Positions 1 to 32,520 are shown, counted from the first letter of the stretch. The stretch is DNA of 64,000 nt from Larus michahellis (GCF_964199755.1 NC_133907.1:3787001-3851000); one strand, 5' to 3'. A program made the numbers and translations. Notes: generated by a model not told the origin, from the sequence alone.

Positions 1-776
1 ATAGTTTTGCTTAGATTTGCAGACGTTTGTCAGTGGCTCAAGTAATTGTCTGTCAAAATAAAATGAAAAACATTGGTTTCAGCAGGGTCCTAACACCTCT
101 AAGCAACTAAACACCTTCTGTTTAACTCCTTGCTCTGGCACTATTCAGTCTGATGTGGTATCTGCAGAGCTTATCAAAACGTCACTTAAGAGAAAAGGGA
201 AGCAACAACCTGCAGATGTTTCCAGCCTGTCGAGCGAGGAGATGGGAGAAGACAGATCTCACTGAAAAACAACCTTGAGGACACGGCTGATCAAAATATT
301 TCCATCTTAAAAGTATGAAAAATGGTATTTTGTCAAATACCATTTTTCACTGAGATGTAATGGTTTCGCGAGCAATTTCATGCGAAAACAGCAATCCTGA
401 CTGCATCTGGTCGAAGAGACGGTTCAGCTTTGTGATCCGTCTGACCCATGTGAAGAACATGAGAGCGGACTTCATACTCAGGCCAGTGCACTAACACCAG
501 CACTATGAATTTCTCTGTGAAAAACCTCCACTTTCACCCATATCAGGCTGCAAATCAATGCTAATTGGAGCCCTGTTGGTCATGGGCAAATGGCTACTCT
601 GGAAAATAGAGTAGGTGCCCAGACAGAACTAAAGGAAATGGATATTTCTTTGTGTTGCCAAGGGCTGTGACTCTCCTTCAATTTAATATCTAATAGCCTG
701 GTGAGGAGACCGCAGGGGACTTAATTCAGTAATAAAAAATGCAGTGAAGTGACACTTACCTCTTATTTGTGATTAG
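1..776 (+). other. COL20A1: Presumed COL20A1 intron (left edge)
   Basis: This stretch precedes the first recognisable collagen exon and ends in an AG acceptor at 775-776. I see no other Gly-X-Y coding run in it. Its one notable structure is a perfect hairpin at 316-349, listed separately. Calling it an intron is inference from the downstream exons; a small collagen exon with weak splice sites could be hidden here. Confidence 0.5.
316..349. repeat. Perfect 15-bp inverted repeat with 4-nt loop
   Basis: The arms 316-330 (TGAAAAATGGTATTT) and 335-349 (AAATACCATTTTTCA) are exact reverse complements, separated by the 4-base loop TGTC. Pairing stops cleanly on both sides (315 A against 350 C). RNA from either strand would fold into a tight AT-rich hairpin. 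It is too short for a canonical pre-miRNA stem and no transposase or SINE body is recognisable next to it, so its origin is unknown. Confidence 0.85.
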
Positions 777-854
777 GTGCCCCAGGGCCCAAAGGAGAAA
801 AAGGGATGTCTGGAGCCAGTGAAGAAGGGATCCAAGGACCCAGAGGCAGAACAG
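777..854 (+). CDS. COL20A1: COL20A1 exon, collagen triple-helix segment (COL1)
   Basis: This 78-bp exon lies between an AG acceptor (775-776) and a GT donor (855-856). Both ends split a codon after its first base, the usual phase for FACIT-type collagen exons. It encodes 26 residues of Gly-X-Y: GAP GPK GEK GMS GAS, then two extra residues EE, then GIQ GPR GRT. The EE makes a Gly-X-Y-X-Y-Gly imperfection and explains the length of 72+6 bp instead of a multiple of nine. FACIT collagens carry two such imperfections in the COL1 domain, and the second is in the next exon. Assignment to COL20A1 rather than another FACIT rests on position: it is convergent with CHRNA4, as in human and chicken. The product is a secreted extracellular-matrix collagen that associates with fibrils. 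Confidence 0.8.
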
Positions 855-1675
855 GTAGAGGGAATACAACCTCTTTGTATTGAGCCGGTGGGGCCATCCG
901 GAGCTCACCAGCTGCCAGATTCAAGGTGACATTCAGCCTTGGGACCACTGTGGTGGGGCGGACTGACCTTCCCACCGCAGCTTTGTTGGCAGCACCCTGG
1001 ATGGTGGCTCCTCTCTGCTAGGACACAAGAGACTGCTCTAGGCCGTCTCCTCCCTCTGGCGCCCATTCCCAGGTAATGATGGATTTTAAGGACCCGAGAC
1101 ACATCCAAGGAGTTTCAGTTTTGCTACCTTTTTGCATGCAAGACCAGATGCTCAGGGGATAGAAACTCTGAAAATTCAGCTCATGAAACACAGGGTTTTT
1201 GAATAATCAGTTAGGATTTGGTGTACTCCTCCATCTTTATCCCTGTTACTTGGCATCCGTGGGAGGTTTGCCACTGACGTAACAAACCAGGAACTATCAA
1301 GAGAGTGTGGTCAAACATATTCTTCTGTAAATTAAATTTTTATAGTTGAGATGTAAAAACACAAAAACCAATGGCTCTGGGATGGATCCTGGGGTTAAGG
1401 TGATTTTCTTCATTGACGTGTAGCTTGACTTTGAATTCTCAGAACCAGGCTCCATTTTTAGCCAAGCTGGGCACCCTTAAGATCAAGAATAATCCCGCTA
1501 GTTACTGGGATTCAGAAGAGTTTTTCCAGCTGGCAGGTCTTGTTTTTCCACCAAAATGAGAAAATAGTACTCAGAAAATTAACCAACGTGTAGGATGGAG
1601 AAAACGTAGAAGAGGCATTACACTGAAGCAACTGAAGTAGATGTGCTACAGCTTAGAGTGCTTCTCCTTCTTCAG
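855..1675 (+). other. COL20A1: COL20A1 intron between the two collagen exons
   Basis: This 821-bp interval has GT at its left end and TTCAG at its right end. The right end is preceded by a pyrimidine-rich tract (CTTCTCCTTCTTCAG). I see no further Gly-X-Y exon or recognisable repeat inside it. Confidence 0.65.
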
Positions 1676-1831
1676 GTCCACCAGGAGAAGTTGTGCTGGG
1701 GAAGCCAGGTCCAAAGGGTTACCCTGGGAATGCTGGTCCTCAAGGTTTTCCCGGTGTCAGAGGACAGCCTGGGCAGTCTGGATATCCAGGAGGTTGTGAT
1801 ATCTCTGGATGTTATGGAGCTGGTAGAAGAG
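1676..1831 (+). CDS. COL20A1: COL20A1 exon, end of COL1 helix and NC1 cysteine pair
   Basis: This 156-bp (52-codon) exon has a strong acceptor (TTCTTCAG, ending at 1675) and a consensus donor (G|GTAAGT at 1832). Its phase matches the preceding exon. It starts GPP GEV VL GKP GPK, so it carries a second Gly-X-Y-X-Y-Gly imperfection (GEVVLG), followed by about 11 uninterrupted triplets. The triplets end at GGCDISGCYGAGRR. The C-x4-C spacing at the end of the helix is the conserved FACIT COL1/NC1 junction, where interchain disulfides lock the trimer. This is therefore the 3' coding end of the gene except for a short NC1 tail. The frame also stays open past the donor to a TAA at 2029-2031, which matters only if the intron is retained. 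Confidence 0.85.
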
Positions 1832-2191
1832 GTAAGTCGTTTTGTATCTCAGTACAGAAGTTACGATTTTATAGCTGGTCTCTCTGGCTCGGCAGAGACC
1901 TTTGTTCATCCTTCAGGCACTGTCAGTCCGGCAAGAGCCTCCTTTGCAAAGCCATCAGGATGATTCATGTGCAATTCATGTGGATAAATGCCGGTTCAAT
2001 TGAGTGCTCCTCAGCACCCTTCATAGATTAAAACATGATGCAGCAGGAGTCGAGCAGGTGGAGTGATCATGGGGGTATCTTCAGCTCTTAATGTCCCCAG
2101 CAATGTTTCCATGGTGGATAGAGAGGAACAATATCTCAGTTCCTTCACATACGTTTCACGGAGACTCAATTGTAGAAAGTCTTTGGAAATG

Positions 2192-2197
2192 AATAAA
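2192..2197 (+). terminator. AATAAA, possible alternative poly(A) signal
   Basis: A canonical AATAAA lies about 160 bp after the TAA at 2029-2031 that would end a COL20A1 transcript reading through the donor at 1832. It could serve a retained-intron 3' end. AATAAA is common by chance in AT-rich intron DNA, so this is weak. Confidence 0.15.
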
Positions 2198-2316
2198 ATC
2201 ACTGTCACTGAACAAAAAGACTTACAAGGGAAAAGAATTAATTCTACACCATTCCTTCTCAGTACTCGATACTGATTTATTTGTTTGCTCAGTGGCCTCA
2301 TCTCCTTTCCACACAG

Positions 2317-2330
2317 ATTTCATCCCCTGA
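2317..2330 (+). CDS. COL20A1: Candidate terminal coding exon of COL20A1
   Basis: A good 3' splice site (CTCATCTCCTTTCCACACAG, ending at 2316) lies 484 bp after the donor at 1832. Joined to the G left at 1831, the downstream bases read Asp-Phe-Ile-Pro-stop (TGA at 2328-2330). The phase is correct, and a very short tail after the CxxxxC pair fits the short NC1 domain of this family. This was picked from splice-site quality alone; I do not remember the true C-terminus of bird collagen XX, and another exon further on is possible. Confidence 0.35.
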
Positions 2331-5300
2331 TGGTTGGTGTGGAGGCAGCTGAAGACATTGCTTCCATTGCCCTGGAAATCTCTGGGTGAAAGCTCCACGC
2401 ACTCCAAGAGAAGGAGCAACCTGAACACCATATGTGTTGTTTGGGTTTTTTTTTAATGTCCCATCATTTCTATATGGACAAGTCAATCAAACACTAAAGC
2501 CACCAAACCAGCCTGTGTTCAGAGGAGTCATCCGTCTGTTGTTCAGCACTGGAGAACTGCGGTGTTCAAACTCACATCGCACTTCCCGCAGCAAGACAAA
2601 GACACAGTCAGAGGTACGGGCTGACAGACTTGTAAAGAAAAAAGAAATAATGTATTGCAATGCTCAGAAATATCAGATAATTTTTGCCCATTTTGCCTGC
2701 TTGTGGGTTGTTTTTTTTTTTTGTCACTTACTTGTTATTCTGGGTCCCCAGCACAGAGAAAAACAGCACCTCATGCCCAAAGATGCAAATCCACTGGAGA
2801 AAAACTGCTTTTTCTGTTGGTTGGCAAGGTAACAAAGTCTAGCACCATTTTGACTGTTTCTGCCTTTGGCAAAACACTGATGGCTTCCTTGCAGGGGTGT
2901 TATGTACACAAGCATCGCAGACAGCGTGATAACCTTCCCGTGATGTGACAAACCCCACCGTTTAACCCCGTTCTCTGGGGCTTGGTAACCGTCAAACAAA
3001 GCCTTAGATGAGACAGAGTGCAGCCGTGTAGGGAGAGGAGCTGGAGATTAACCTCCTGGCCTCTTCCATCCCTCCCTCCTGCAGTCTGCGTAGCTACTTT
3101 GCATTTTATCAGGTAGAATGTTGAATAGCTCTGAGTCTGACTTTTATCTATGTGACACGGAGGTAATTGTCATGTTACACCCCTGTCCCTGCGTGAGCCA
3201 TGGTCTACTACGTGTCCACAACAAACCACACAGATACTGATAAAAACATCCCTCCTGCTTTGCAATGGCTACTTTAGGCAGTGCTCCGTTACACCGCTTG
3301 TAAACCGCCCCTGCTTCCGAAACAAGTGTTTCTAAACTGTGATTTAAACCTGGAGCAACAATTTATTTTTTTTTTTTTTGTAAAAGCAGAATGAAGCAAA
3401 AGGTATCATTACAGGCTTTTCAAAGATGCGAAGAGGCAAAAACGGAGCATCAGGCATATTTCTGTGCACTTTGGATGTGCAATTTCTGCCCCTACCTGCA
3501 GGCTGGCAGCTGGGTATTCATGCGGCTATAGCCGACCTTTGAAAACTTAACAGCAAACACATCCACATTTAGAAAGTAGATTGTCACATAAATATCAAAG
3601 AGAAAGAGGTCTACCTTAAGAGAATTATTTTGTTTAGACCAGGAATCCAAATATTGTTTCTTCCTGTCATTACGGAAAAATCCCATAGAATTAAGAAATT
3701 TTGCTGAAGGAGCATTTGAACGTATCAGACTTGTGTGGGAGTCAGCCTACAACAAAAGTCACGTGAAAATATGATTACTGCATCCTGTAAGTATTTAAAG
3801 TAGTCCTTGGCTTAATGTATGTTCATTCTCTAGAAACTCCCAAGAATTAATATTTTCAGGGTGACATACATTCCCTTTGGAAAACATAGGAAAATGCATA
3901 GAAATACCACTCTGATAGAAGTAACATTTCTGTTCACTTTGGGGCTTTCCAGAGTTGCCTTGACATATAAAATAGAAATCTTTCGAGCTTATATGAAGTG
4001 TTGCTGCATACAGAGCTCTAGCCAGAAGAAAAAGGAGGGGTCGGAGGAGCTGAAGTTCACAGCGCATTGGGAGTACGGTGTTTGGAGGAGACGCGTTCAT
4101 GGGGATAGACACCCTGCACACGTGTTGTGGAGTTGTAGGTGCTTCTGTTCCTACCGGTCAAAGAGCTTTTGATCTGTGTTTTCCCTATTCTCTGAAAAAT
4201 GAAGGTGTTCTGAAAATAAAGCTACCAAACCTGCGTTAAGTCGCATTCAGAATGGTTCTGCTTTTCGCACTGGATATAAAACCCAATACCCGTGATAACC
4301 GGCAGACACAAGGCAGCGGGCAGGAAGGGCAAGGAGGTAAAGGAGGTGCCTTGCACAGCAGAACCCAAAATTGTTCCCAGGAAACGCACACAACCTGCGG
4401 AAGGTAAGTATTTTGATGTGCAACGTCTGCTCTTCGCGGGTAATTCTGCTTCCTTTCCGATTTAAATTAGTGCAGCCAGATTCCCAGTTCTGAACTTGCT
4501 CTTCTGTCTGTTCAAACCTCGTAACCGCAGGTGGTGTGACAAGGAGCTCCTTTAGTTTTCTTTATCGACCACTTTTGAAAGATACTATCATCATCTGTCT
4601 TGGGATTTAATCTATTTGGTAGAATTTCAAGTGACCTTTACTTTCGTCTGATTATTTCAGATGCAACGTGAAGGGTCAGACTTTAACAAAATTGAGTCCC
4701 AGAAGGGCTATTGATTAGGAGACAGACGACCTGCACAAACAACGTGCCCATTTATGTTCCTAAACTTTGTCCCATGGGTGGTTTTGTTTACTATTTTCTG
4801 GATAAACCTGAAATAACCTCAGCGCATAAACGTAACACGTCCGTGTGAAATCCCACAACTTCCTACCATTTCTTCACCTTTGCAAGCTAATGCCTGTTCA
4901 CCTCCCCTTCTGTTCAGTCCTTATTAAAAACCTTTGTCCTGATTTACTCATTACTGCCCTTAAGTAATTTGTGTCATAGAGACTTTCTTTTCCACACAGT
5001 GACATTGTACCTTCAGTTTCTTTAAAGCTTCTATCCTCCAGTCCTTAAATACTGATAAATTTGGATTTTTATCCCTGCTGCAGAGTTTGACCCAGCTTGT
5101 GCAGCTGGATTCTGGCAGAGGCTTGAGGGCCTTCCAGAGACAGATTGTTTTGCCACGAGCATCATTTTAAGGTATTAAATCAGTCTCAGGGGTAAGATAC
5201 AACAAATACAGAGGACAAACCAGCAACACGGCTAACAAGCAGCTCTGAAAAGGTTTTCTCCGGGGCTCAGCAGGCTGGCTTGACCGGATTTAAAGGTCTG

Positions 5301-7205
5301 GAAACAAAAAGGCATCCTGGCTTGGGATGAAAGATCTGCATTGGGGAGAGCCCATAGGGGCTTTCGAGGCAGGTGAGGCTGTTACAGGGAGATTTTCCTT
5401 AGCATTATATGTGAATTTTACATCTCACACATACGTCCTTCTGCCTGTCTGTCTCTAAACAAGTGGATTTCCTCCAGTCAAGTTTCTTGATAAATGTCTA
5501 AAGAGAAACTTATCCGAAAGGGAGGTGATACAGGCTATGGGGATTGGCTCACTGGAGAATGAGACGATATGGTGGAAAACAGTCCCGAAAACAGCTGGGG
5601 AAACGGGGATTATGTAGATCATCCTACCAGCCAGCTGCAGATAAAATGCCCTGCGTGCTCTAGAGACCCAGACAAGGTGAGCGTTAAGCAACCAGAAGAA
5701 AGAGGATGTAGGGGAAAAACAGGAAAATGGTGGTAACTAGGGTTATTACAGTCAGGTTTCTATGCTTTTGGTCTTCTTGCATTCACGGCCAATGGAGCTG
5801 TACTGGTGGGAAAGCACGAAACACTATGGTGAGGGTACGATCTCTCCTCCACAAGCGAACCAGAAAAGATCAGCATCTGTGTCTGCTTTCTGTGATGCCT
5901 TCGGGGTCTCTGAGCTTAGTTTTGCACTCCCAGATCCTGGAAACCAGTTACTTTGCTCTGGGTCTCTTCCAAGGCAATTTTAGAGCTCCTGCTGTATCCC
6001 AGTCTTGCTTCTTCAGTCTTCTTCTGATGGCAGCTTGTTCACTCAAGTCCTGGGAATCAGTTCTGAGCTGGGAACACTGCAAATGTTAACAGTCTGGCTG
6101 CATACATTTTCCTGGAGTCTTTCATATGCTAAAAAAACTCTCTTTGTGTTGCATGGGTTTGGAATAGCAGAATTATTCATTATTCTACAGTTATCGTCTG
6201 GTTCATGTCCCAGTTTTATTCCAGTTTCTGATCATTGAATCCTGTGGTGGGATAGCATCCTCCTTAACAACCTCCAAGATGGAATAACTCATCTAAGAAA
6301 GAGTGGTAGGTGTTGATTCCTGTCTTCTCCCCTTAGATTTTACAAGGAGGCACATAGGAAGCAGAAGGCAAGACTTTATTTCAACTTTAAACTGGGGAAT
6401 TACTAATGCCGTGTGAGAAGAAATGGGGTTGCCCCTGTATGAAAAATGTTATGATGGCAGCAAACCAGAGCTGCATTACCCGAGCTTCTCCCCAGCCGCC
6501 AGTAACATCTCAGTAACTGGTTTCAGCTGTCACTTCTCATCTTGTCCTGCCAAACCCTGTGATCCCGCAGTGGCGCTGACTCTTCAGGGACACAACCGCG
6601 CCCTTAGCACTCCTCATCAAACTCGATATTCTTGACGTGCTAATGGAGCAGATGCGTGTGGCTCTTTCTTCCTCCTCCTGCGTGGCAGGGGAGCTCTGCC
6701 AGGGGCTGCGCTGCCGTTCCATGTCCCTGCCAGGTGACCCTGCTCTGTTGCTGTCACCGTGCCACCCTCCCCTCGAGACGCTGCAGTTCACACTGTGTGC
6801 ACTGGCAATAACTTTTTGCAGAAAAGGTGAAGATCTGAGATGGGCCCTTTGCTGTGCGCCAAGTACAGCCTATGCCTGCCCCTACTGAATTCCCCAATGT
6901 GCCACCTTAAATGTTTGGCTCTTAAATCTCTCCTTAAACCTTTAGCAGCTCTCCTACCCCCAAATTGTTCCATTCTGCTAGGCAGGGGCATGACTGCAGC
7001 TCTTGCTGTACAGCCACCTTCACCTCCGTGGGACCCCAGCATGGGTCTGCCTTGGCCATGGCTGGGAGATGTGAGCAGAGACCTGAGCTGGGGTTGACTC
7101 TCCAGCCTGGCTGGGAAAGTGCGTGTGGTTTTATTGCTAAAAATGTGCATGCACAGCCGAGCCTCCCACCTGCTCTGCTGCTATCGGTGGTGACGGGCTT
7201 GGGTG
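2331..7205. other. Intergenic / possible COL20A1 3'UTR; no gene seen
   Basis: The short ORFs here have no recognisable domains and overlap in several frames, as expected by chance. The first part may be COL20A1 3'UTR. Short T and A runs occur (for example 2710-2722 and 3363-3380). No CR1, LTR or tRNA gene is recognisable. Confidence 0.5.
4215..4220 (+). terminator. AATAAA, possible COL20A1 poly(A) signal
   Basis: This is an AATAAA I find on the + strand downstream of the candidate terminal exon. It would imply a 3'UTR of about 1.9 kb. Nothing else ties it to the gene. Confidence 0.15.
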
Positions 7206-7230
7206 AAGGAGGAGGAGGAGGAGGAGGAGG
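7206..7230 (+). repeat. (AGG)n triplet microsatellite
   Basis: About eight tandem AGG units run on the + strand, followed by CTGCAGCAGG. The ORFs that cross it simply spell poly-Glu, poly-Gly or poly-Leu and are not genes. Confidence 0.9.
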
Positions 7231-7680
7231 CTGCAGCAGGAGCTCTGCGCAGCCATCATGGGCATGGCTGCAGTCTGGTGATAGGATGCCCCTGCCCCAG
7301 CAATGGCCAGGGTCAGAAATCGTCCCACCTTCATGATTATTTTATCGGCACACTCGAAATGGGAGAAGGCACGGGAGAGAGTTGAGGCCACCTCCGCGAG
7401 CCCAGCCTGTCCCCCGCCGCGCGCAGCCGCCGCCACGCAGACTGCAGCTGCGATCCTACATTTATCCACTAGACCTTGAAGATGTTTGACTGTTTGTTTT
7501 CCTTCCATTGCCATAAGCAAACTCACTGTCTGCGAAAAGGGATAAATTAGCATCTCCAAAGATGGAGTTTCTCTTTATTCTGAAAACAAGCGAAGAGGCA
7601 GCAGCAGCCCAGGCTCCCTCATCCTCCCTCCCCGCGCCGTGCCAGCACAGCTCCTCGTGGAACTCGCCCAAACCACGGCT
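7231..7680. other. CpG-rich patch in the convergent intergenic interval
   Basis: Two stretches (about 7390-7455 and 7625-7675) are rich in C+G with repeated CpG, for example CCCGCCGCGCGCAGCCGCCG near 7411. The surrounding DNA is much poorer in CpG. It might mark an unmethylated regulatory element or an unannotated noncoding-RNA promoter. No coding exon with sensible splice sites was recognised. Confidence 0.35.
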
Positions 7681-9004
7681 ATTCTACATTTTTGTGAGCT
7701 GTACGGATTTTAAGCACTTGGCTGAGCCTGTGAACACAGAGGTCAGTTGTAGCTCCTTAGATGAGGCCAAGCAGGCTGATCACTTGCATTGATTTTCAGC
7801 CTGCATTGCTTGGACTGAGGGCAGTAACTTGTATTTCAAAGAAGTCTCTTTAAACCAGATTGTTTCAGTGCCAGCATTACTGTCACAAGCCCATGCAGCT
7901 CTGCTGCTCACTGAGCCACGTGGCATGAACAAGCCCCACGTGCCAGGCTACCGTGTAGGGGTGCCACACGTCTCACCTGAGGTGTCACCTACCCCAGGCA
8001 CTGGCTTCTACTGGGACCTTCTGTGCTGGCCTGCAGGCAGCTGCCTGCCTCTCCCGGTGCGCGTTCTCCAAAGCCCTGGGCTAGCCAAAGCTGCCTAGCA
8101 GTAAATTTAGCAGTGGCCCAGAGTCTTCTGTGTGCTGGTCCCAGCTGCAGGGTGCGGAGGAGGTGCTGGGTGAAGCCCAGAGCCCCTCGGCTGCCAGCCC
8201 TGGGCTTTGAGTCATGCAGCCACGGCAGGTCCTGGGGGAAGCCTGGATTTGTAGACTGTGTCTCCCTTTCTTTGCATGCTGTGGCAAACTGTTTATAAGC
8301 CCTTCTACCTATGAGACCTCTGACGTAAACAGGGAGACACTGGCCTGCTGTACTGATCCCTCCTGGCACCCAAAAATCAGCAGTGAGAATGGGAATGGTG
8401 GGTTTGGAGGTACCAAACAGAGGGGATGCTGAGCTGGACGGACTTATGATCTGTCCAAGTGCGGTCACTCTCCTGTGGTTGCAAATACGTACAGAGAAAA
8501 GGCAGAAGGTAGATGAAGCCTGTGCTTACCCTCTGTTTTCCAGCCTTTCACCCACACGTCTGGCTCAGCTGTGCCCTTGTGCACCGATGTGTCCCTGCGG
8601 TGGGACAGGGCTCCAGTGACCCCCCCCCACTCTGGCCGGTGGTGCCTGTCCCTGCCTTCGCACTGCAGACCCCAAAGCAAGGACAGGACGTGCAAAAAAA
8701 AGGTTGGTTGAGTTGGACAAAAGCACAGCTGCTGAAACAACGGGCCAAATTTAAGGCCATAACACCTGTAATTTCTGCAAAGCGCCATTCTGAATTCCCA
8801 AGTGCGGCTGTGTGTCCTGTTCAGGTTTCCCCATGTAATGGCGTATTTCCTTAGTACCGTAATGCACCATCCTGGATTTCTGTTGTGTCTTCCCCATCTC
8901 TAAGCACCTTCCCTACCTACGGCAAGGGTTTTTCAGCTCAGGGTGACCCTCTGCTGTCTTGCAGCAGTTGTAACATGGACCCAGGAAATTTCCCTTGAAA
9001 ATAC
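7681..9004. other. Intergenic, no gene recognised
   Basis: Ordinary mixed-composition DNA with a C9 run at 8620-8628. No exon, repeat family or RNA gene is recognisable. Confidence 0.5.
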
Positions 9005-9226
9005 TCAAGAGAAAAAGAGGAGCTTCTCTACTTTGAGGGTGGCACTTTGAGGGTGGCAGAGCACTGGAACAGGCTGCCCAGAGAGATGGTGGAGTCTCCA
9101 ACTCTGGAGACATTCAAAACCTGCCTGGACACGTTCCTGTGTAACCTGCTCTGGGTGACCCTGCTTTGGCAGGGGCTTGGAGGAGATGATCTCCAGAGGT
9201 CCCTTCCAACCCTATGATTCTATGAC
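9005..9226 (+). mobile_element. CR1 LINE fragment, 3' end, + orientation
   Basis: This matches the CR1 3' region: GAGCACTGGAACAGGCTGCC, then the sequence around 'agacattcaaaacctgcctgg', 'ctggagacattc' and 'gtcccttccaacc', ending in the terminal TATGATTCTATGAC repeat. It is 5'-truncated like most avian CR1 copies and lies just beyond the presumed CHRNA4 poly(A) site. An exact 14-bp tandem duplication (9031-9058) sits inside it. Confidence 0.9.
9031..9058 (+). repeat. 14-bp tandem duplication inside the CR1 fragment
   Basis: CTTTGAGGGTGGCA occurs twice back to back, at 9031-9044 and 9045-9058. As I recall it, CR1 has one copy here, so this looks like a local duplication after or during insertion. 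Confidence 0.85.
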
Positions 9227-9498
9227 ACTCTAAAGTGCTACCAATGTGGTATGGATCTTAACCCCAAATCCTCCCTTCATTCGCATGGTCCTTACTCAGC
9301 TATGGTCCCCATGGCTTCTAAAGGGCATTGGCCAAAGTAAAATCTGTCCGTGTAAAGACTGCAACTGCTGTGCTAACCATCACTGTTGGTCCCAATGGGG
9401 CTGAACCACCTCGAGCAATTCTTTCAGCCTTTCCAACCTCTCCGTCTCTACCAGCTGACCACAGAGCACATCCCGCACAGGCATCCCACATCTGGAAC
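9227..9498. other. Short spacer between the CR1 fragment and the CHRNA4 3' end
   Basis: No feature recognised. This interval would hold the cleavage site and downstream element if the poly(A) signal at 9499-9504 is the one used. Confidence 0.4.
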
Positions 9499-9504
9499 TT
9501 TATT
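9499..9504 (-). terminator. CHRNA4: Candidate CHRNA4 poly(A) signal (AATAAA)
   Basis: TTTATT on the + strand reads AATAAA on the minus strand, about 440 nt after the CHRNA4 stop codon. It is the nearest canonical signal I found downstream of the stop. A longer 3'UTR using a later signal cannot be excluded. Confidence 0.4.
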
Positions 9505-9945
9505 TATAAAATGAGTCATACAAGGACACACAGTCCTGAACCACTTCAGCTTGACAGGGTGAAATTACTAGGCAGGGCACGCTGAGACCTCTGGAGACAA
9601 CTGGAGCTAATTTGCCAGGGGCTGGTTTGTAGGTGCGAAGCCTCGTTATGTGCTGCTGTAGGGAACAAGCTCGTGTTCTTACATTGCTGAGTATATGCCA
9701 ATGAATGCCGCCATGCTATGTACAGACTTTAATAAGAACTTTTCCCCTAAATTAGATGGAGAAGATGAAAATGTCTTGGCAAAACGACGCGACCTCGGAA
9801 AGTATTCCCAGAGAGCGCTGGAGCAACTCAAGCGCGGACACGCAGTAAATTATTCAAAGGGCTGCCTCCATTCCTCTGCTCCTCTTCTTCCAGGTGAACT
9901 AAAATCCAGGGGGTGGGATACACTCTCTCCCTTCTGGGGGTATAT
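9505..9945 (-). other. CHRNA4: CHRNA4 3' untranslated region (inferred)
   Basis: This lies between the TAA stop (9946-9948) and the candidate AATAAA. It contains a CpG-dense block at about 9770-9845 (ACGACGCGACC, AGCGCTGG, AAGCGCGGACACG). That is unusual for untranslated DNA and may be conserved. The extent is inferred from the poly(A) signal only. Confidence 0.45.
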
Positions 9946-31973
<22,028 letters not shown>

Positions 31974-32490
31974 TGTGGAGCAGAGCTCAGGCTCTAGTAT
32001 GCAGAGTCTCCCGTCAGGGCAACTTTTCCTCTCTGAGTCTCTGGATCCTCCAGCTTCATTCCCCTAAACTCCTTTCTCTCTCTCACCTGTCTCTGGGAAG
32101 AGATAATAGCTGGTGGTTTGTTTGGTTTTTCTTTGCTCTTCTGACTGATTTCCAGCTCTTCCTCCTAGAAGGATGCTCTTCCCTGGGACACAGATGCAAA
32201 TATACTTGCAAGAGATGCGTGAAAGCAGAAAGCTCCTGTAAAGAGACGTGAAATGCCCAGCCTGCCTGGGCTCTCCTGCCTGCTCCTCTCCCCTTGCCTA
32301 CGGGGCGCTTTGGCTGCTCGGTTTATTTGTTGCTGCTGCTGTTTTCACCCTTCCCCCAGCCCTTTGGGCAGCCTTTGCTCAGATTCTGCTGCTGACGGGC
32401 CACCGATGCCCACGCCAGCCCTCGGTGGAGCAGAGAGGGAGCACAGTATGTTTGTATATTTAATGTAGTTAGACCTGCCCACCTCCCGCT
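31974..32490 (-). promoter_or_regulatory. CHRNA4: CHRNA4 5'UTR and presumed proximal promoter region
   Basis: This is the region immediately upstream of the start codon on the minus strand. No convincing TATA box is seen. There are E-box-like CACCTG/CAGCTG sites, a GATA-like AGATAA (near 32100) and pyrimidine-rich tracts. The transcription start cannot be placed from sequence alone, so the boundaries are inference. Confidence 0.4.
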
Positions 32491-32520
32491 GAGGAGGAGG
32501 AGGAGGAGGAGGAGGAGGAG
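32491..32520. repeat. (GAG)10 / (CTC)10 triplet repeat upstream of CHRNA4
   Basis: Ten perfect GAG units on + read as CTC in the CHRNA4 sense direction, beginning about 520 bp upstream of its ATG. Purine/pyrimidine mirror tracts like this can form triplex DNA and bind GAGA-type factors. ORFs through it (poly-Glu or poly-Pro) are artefacts. Confidence 0.92.

Noticed and set aside
7137..7559. 140-codon ORF on - with poly-Leu and Ala-rich parts
   Set aside because: It arises from the GGA repeat and CpG-rich low-complexity DNA, with no recognised protein.
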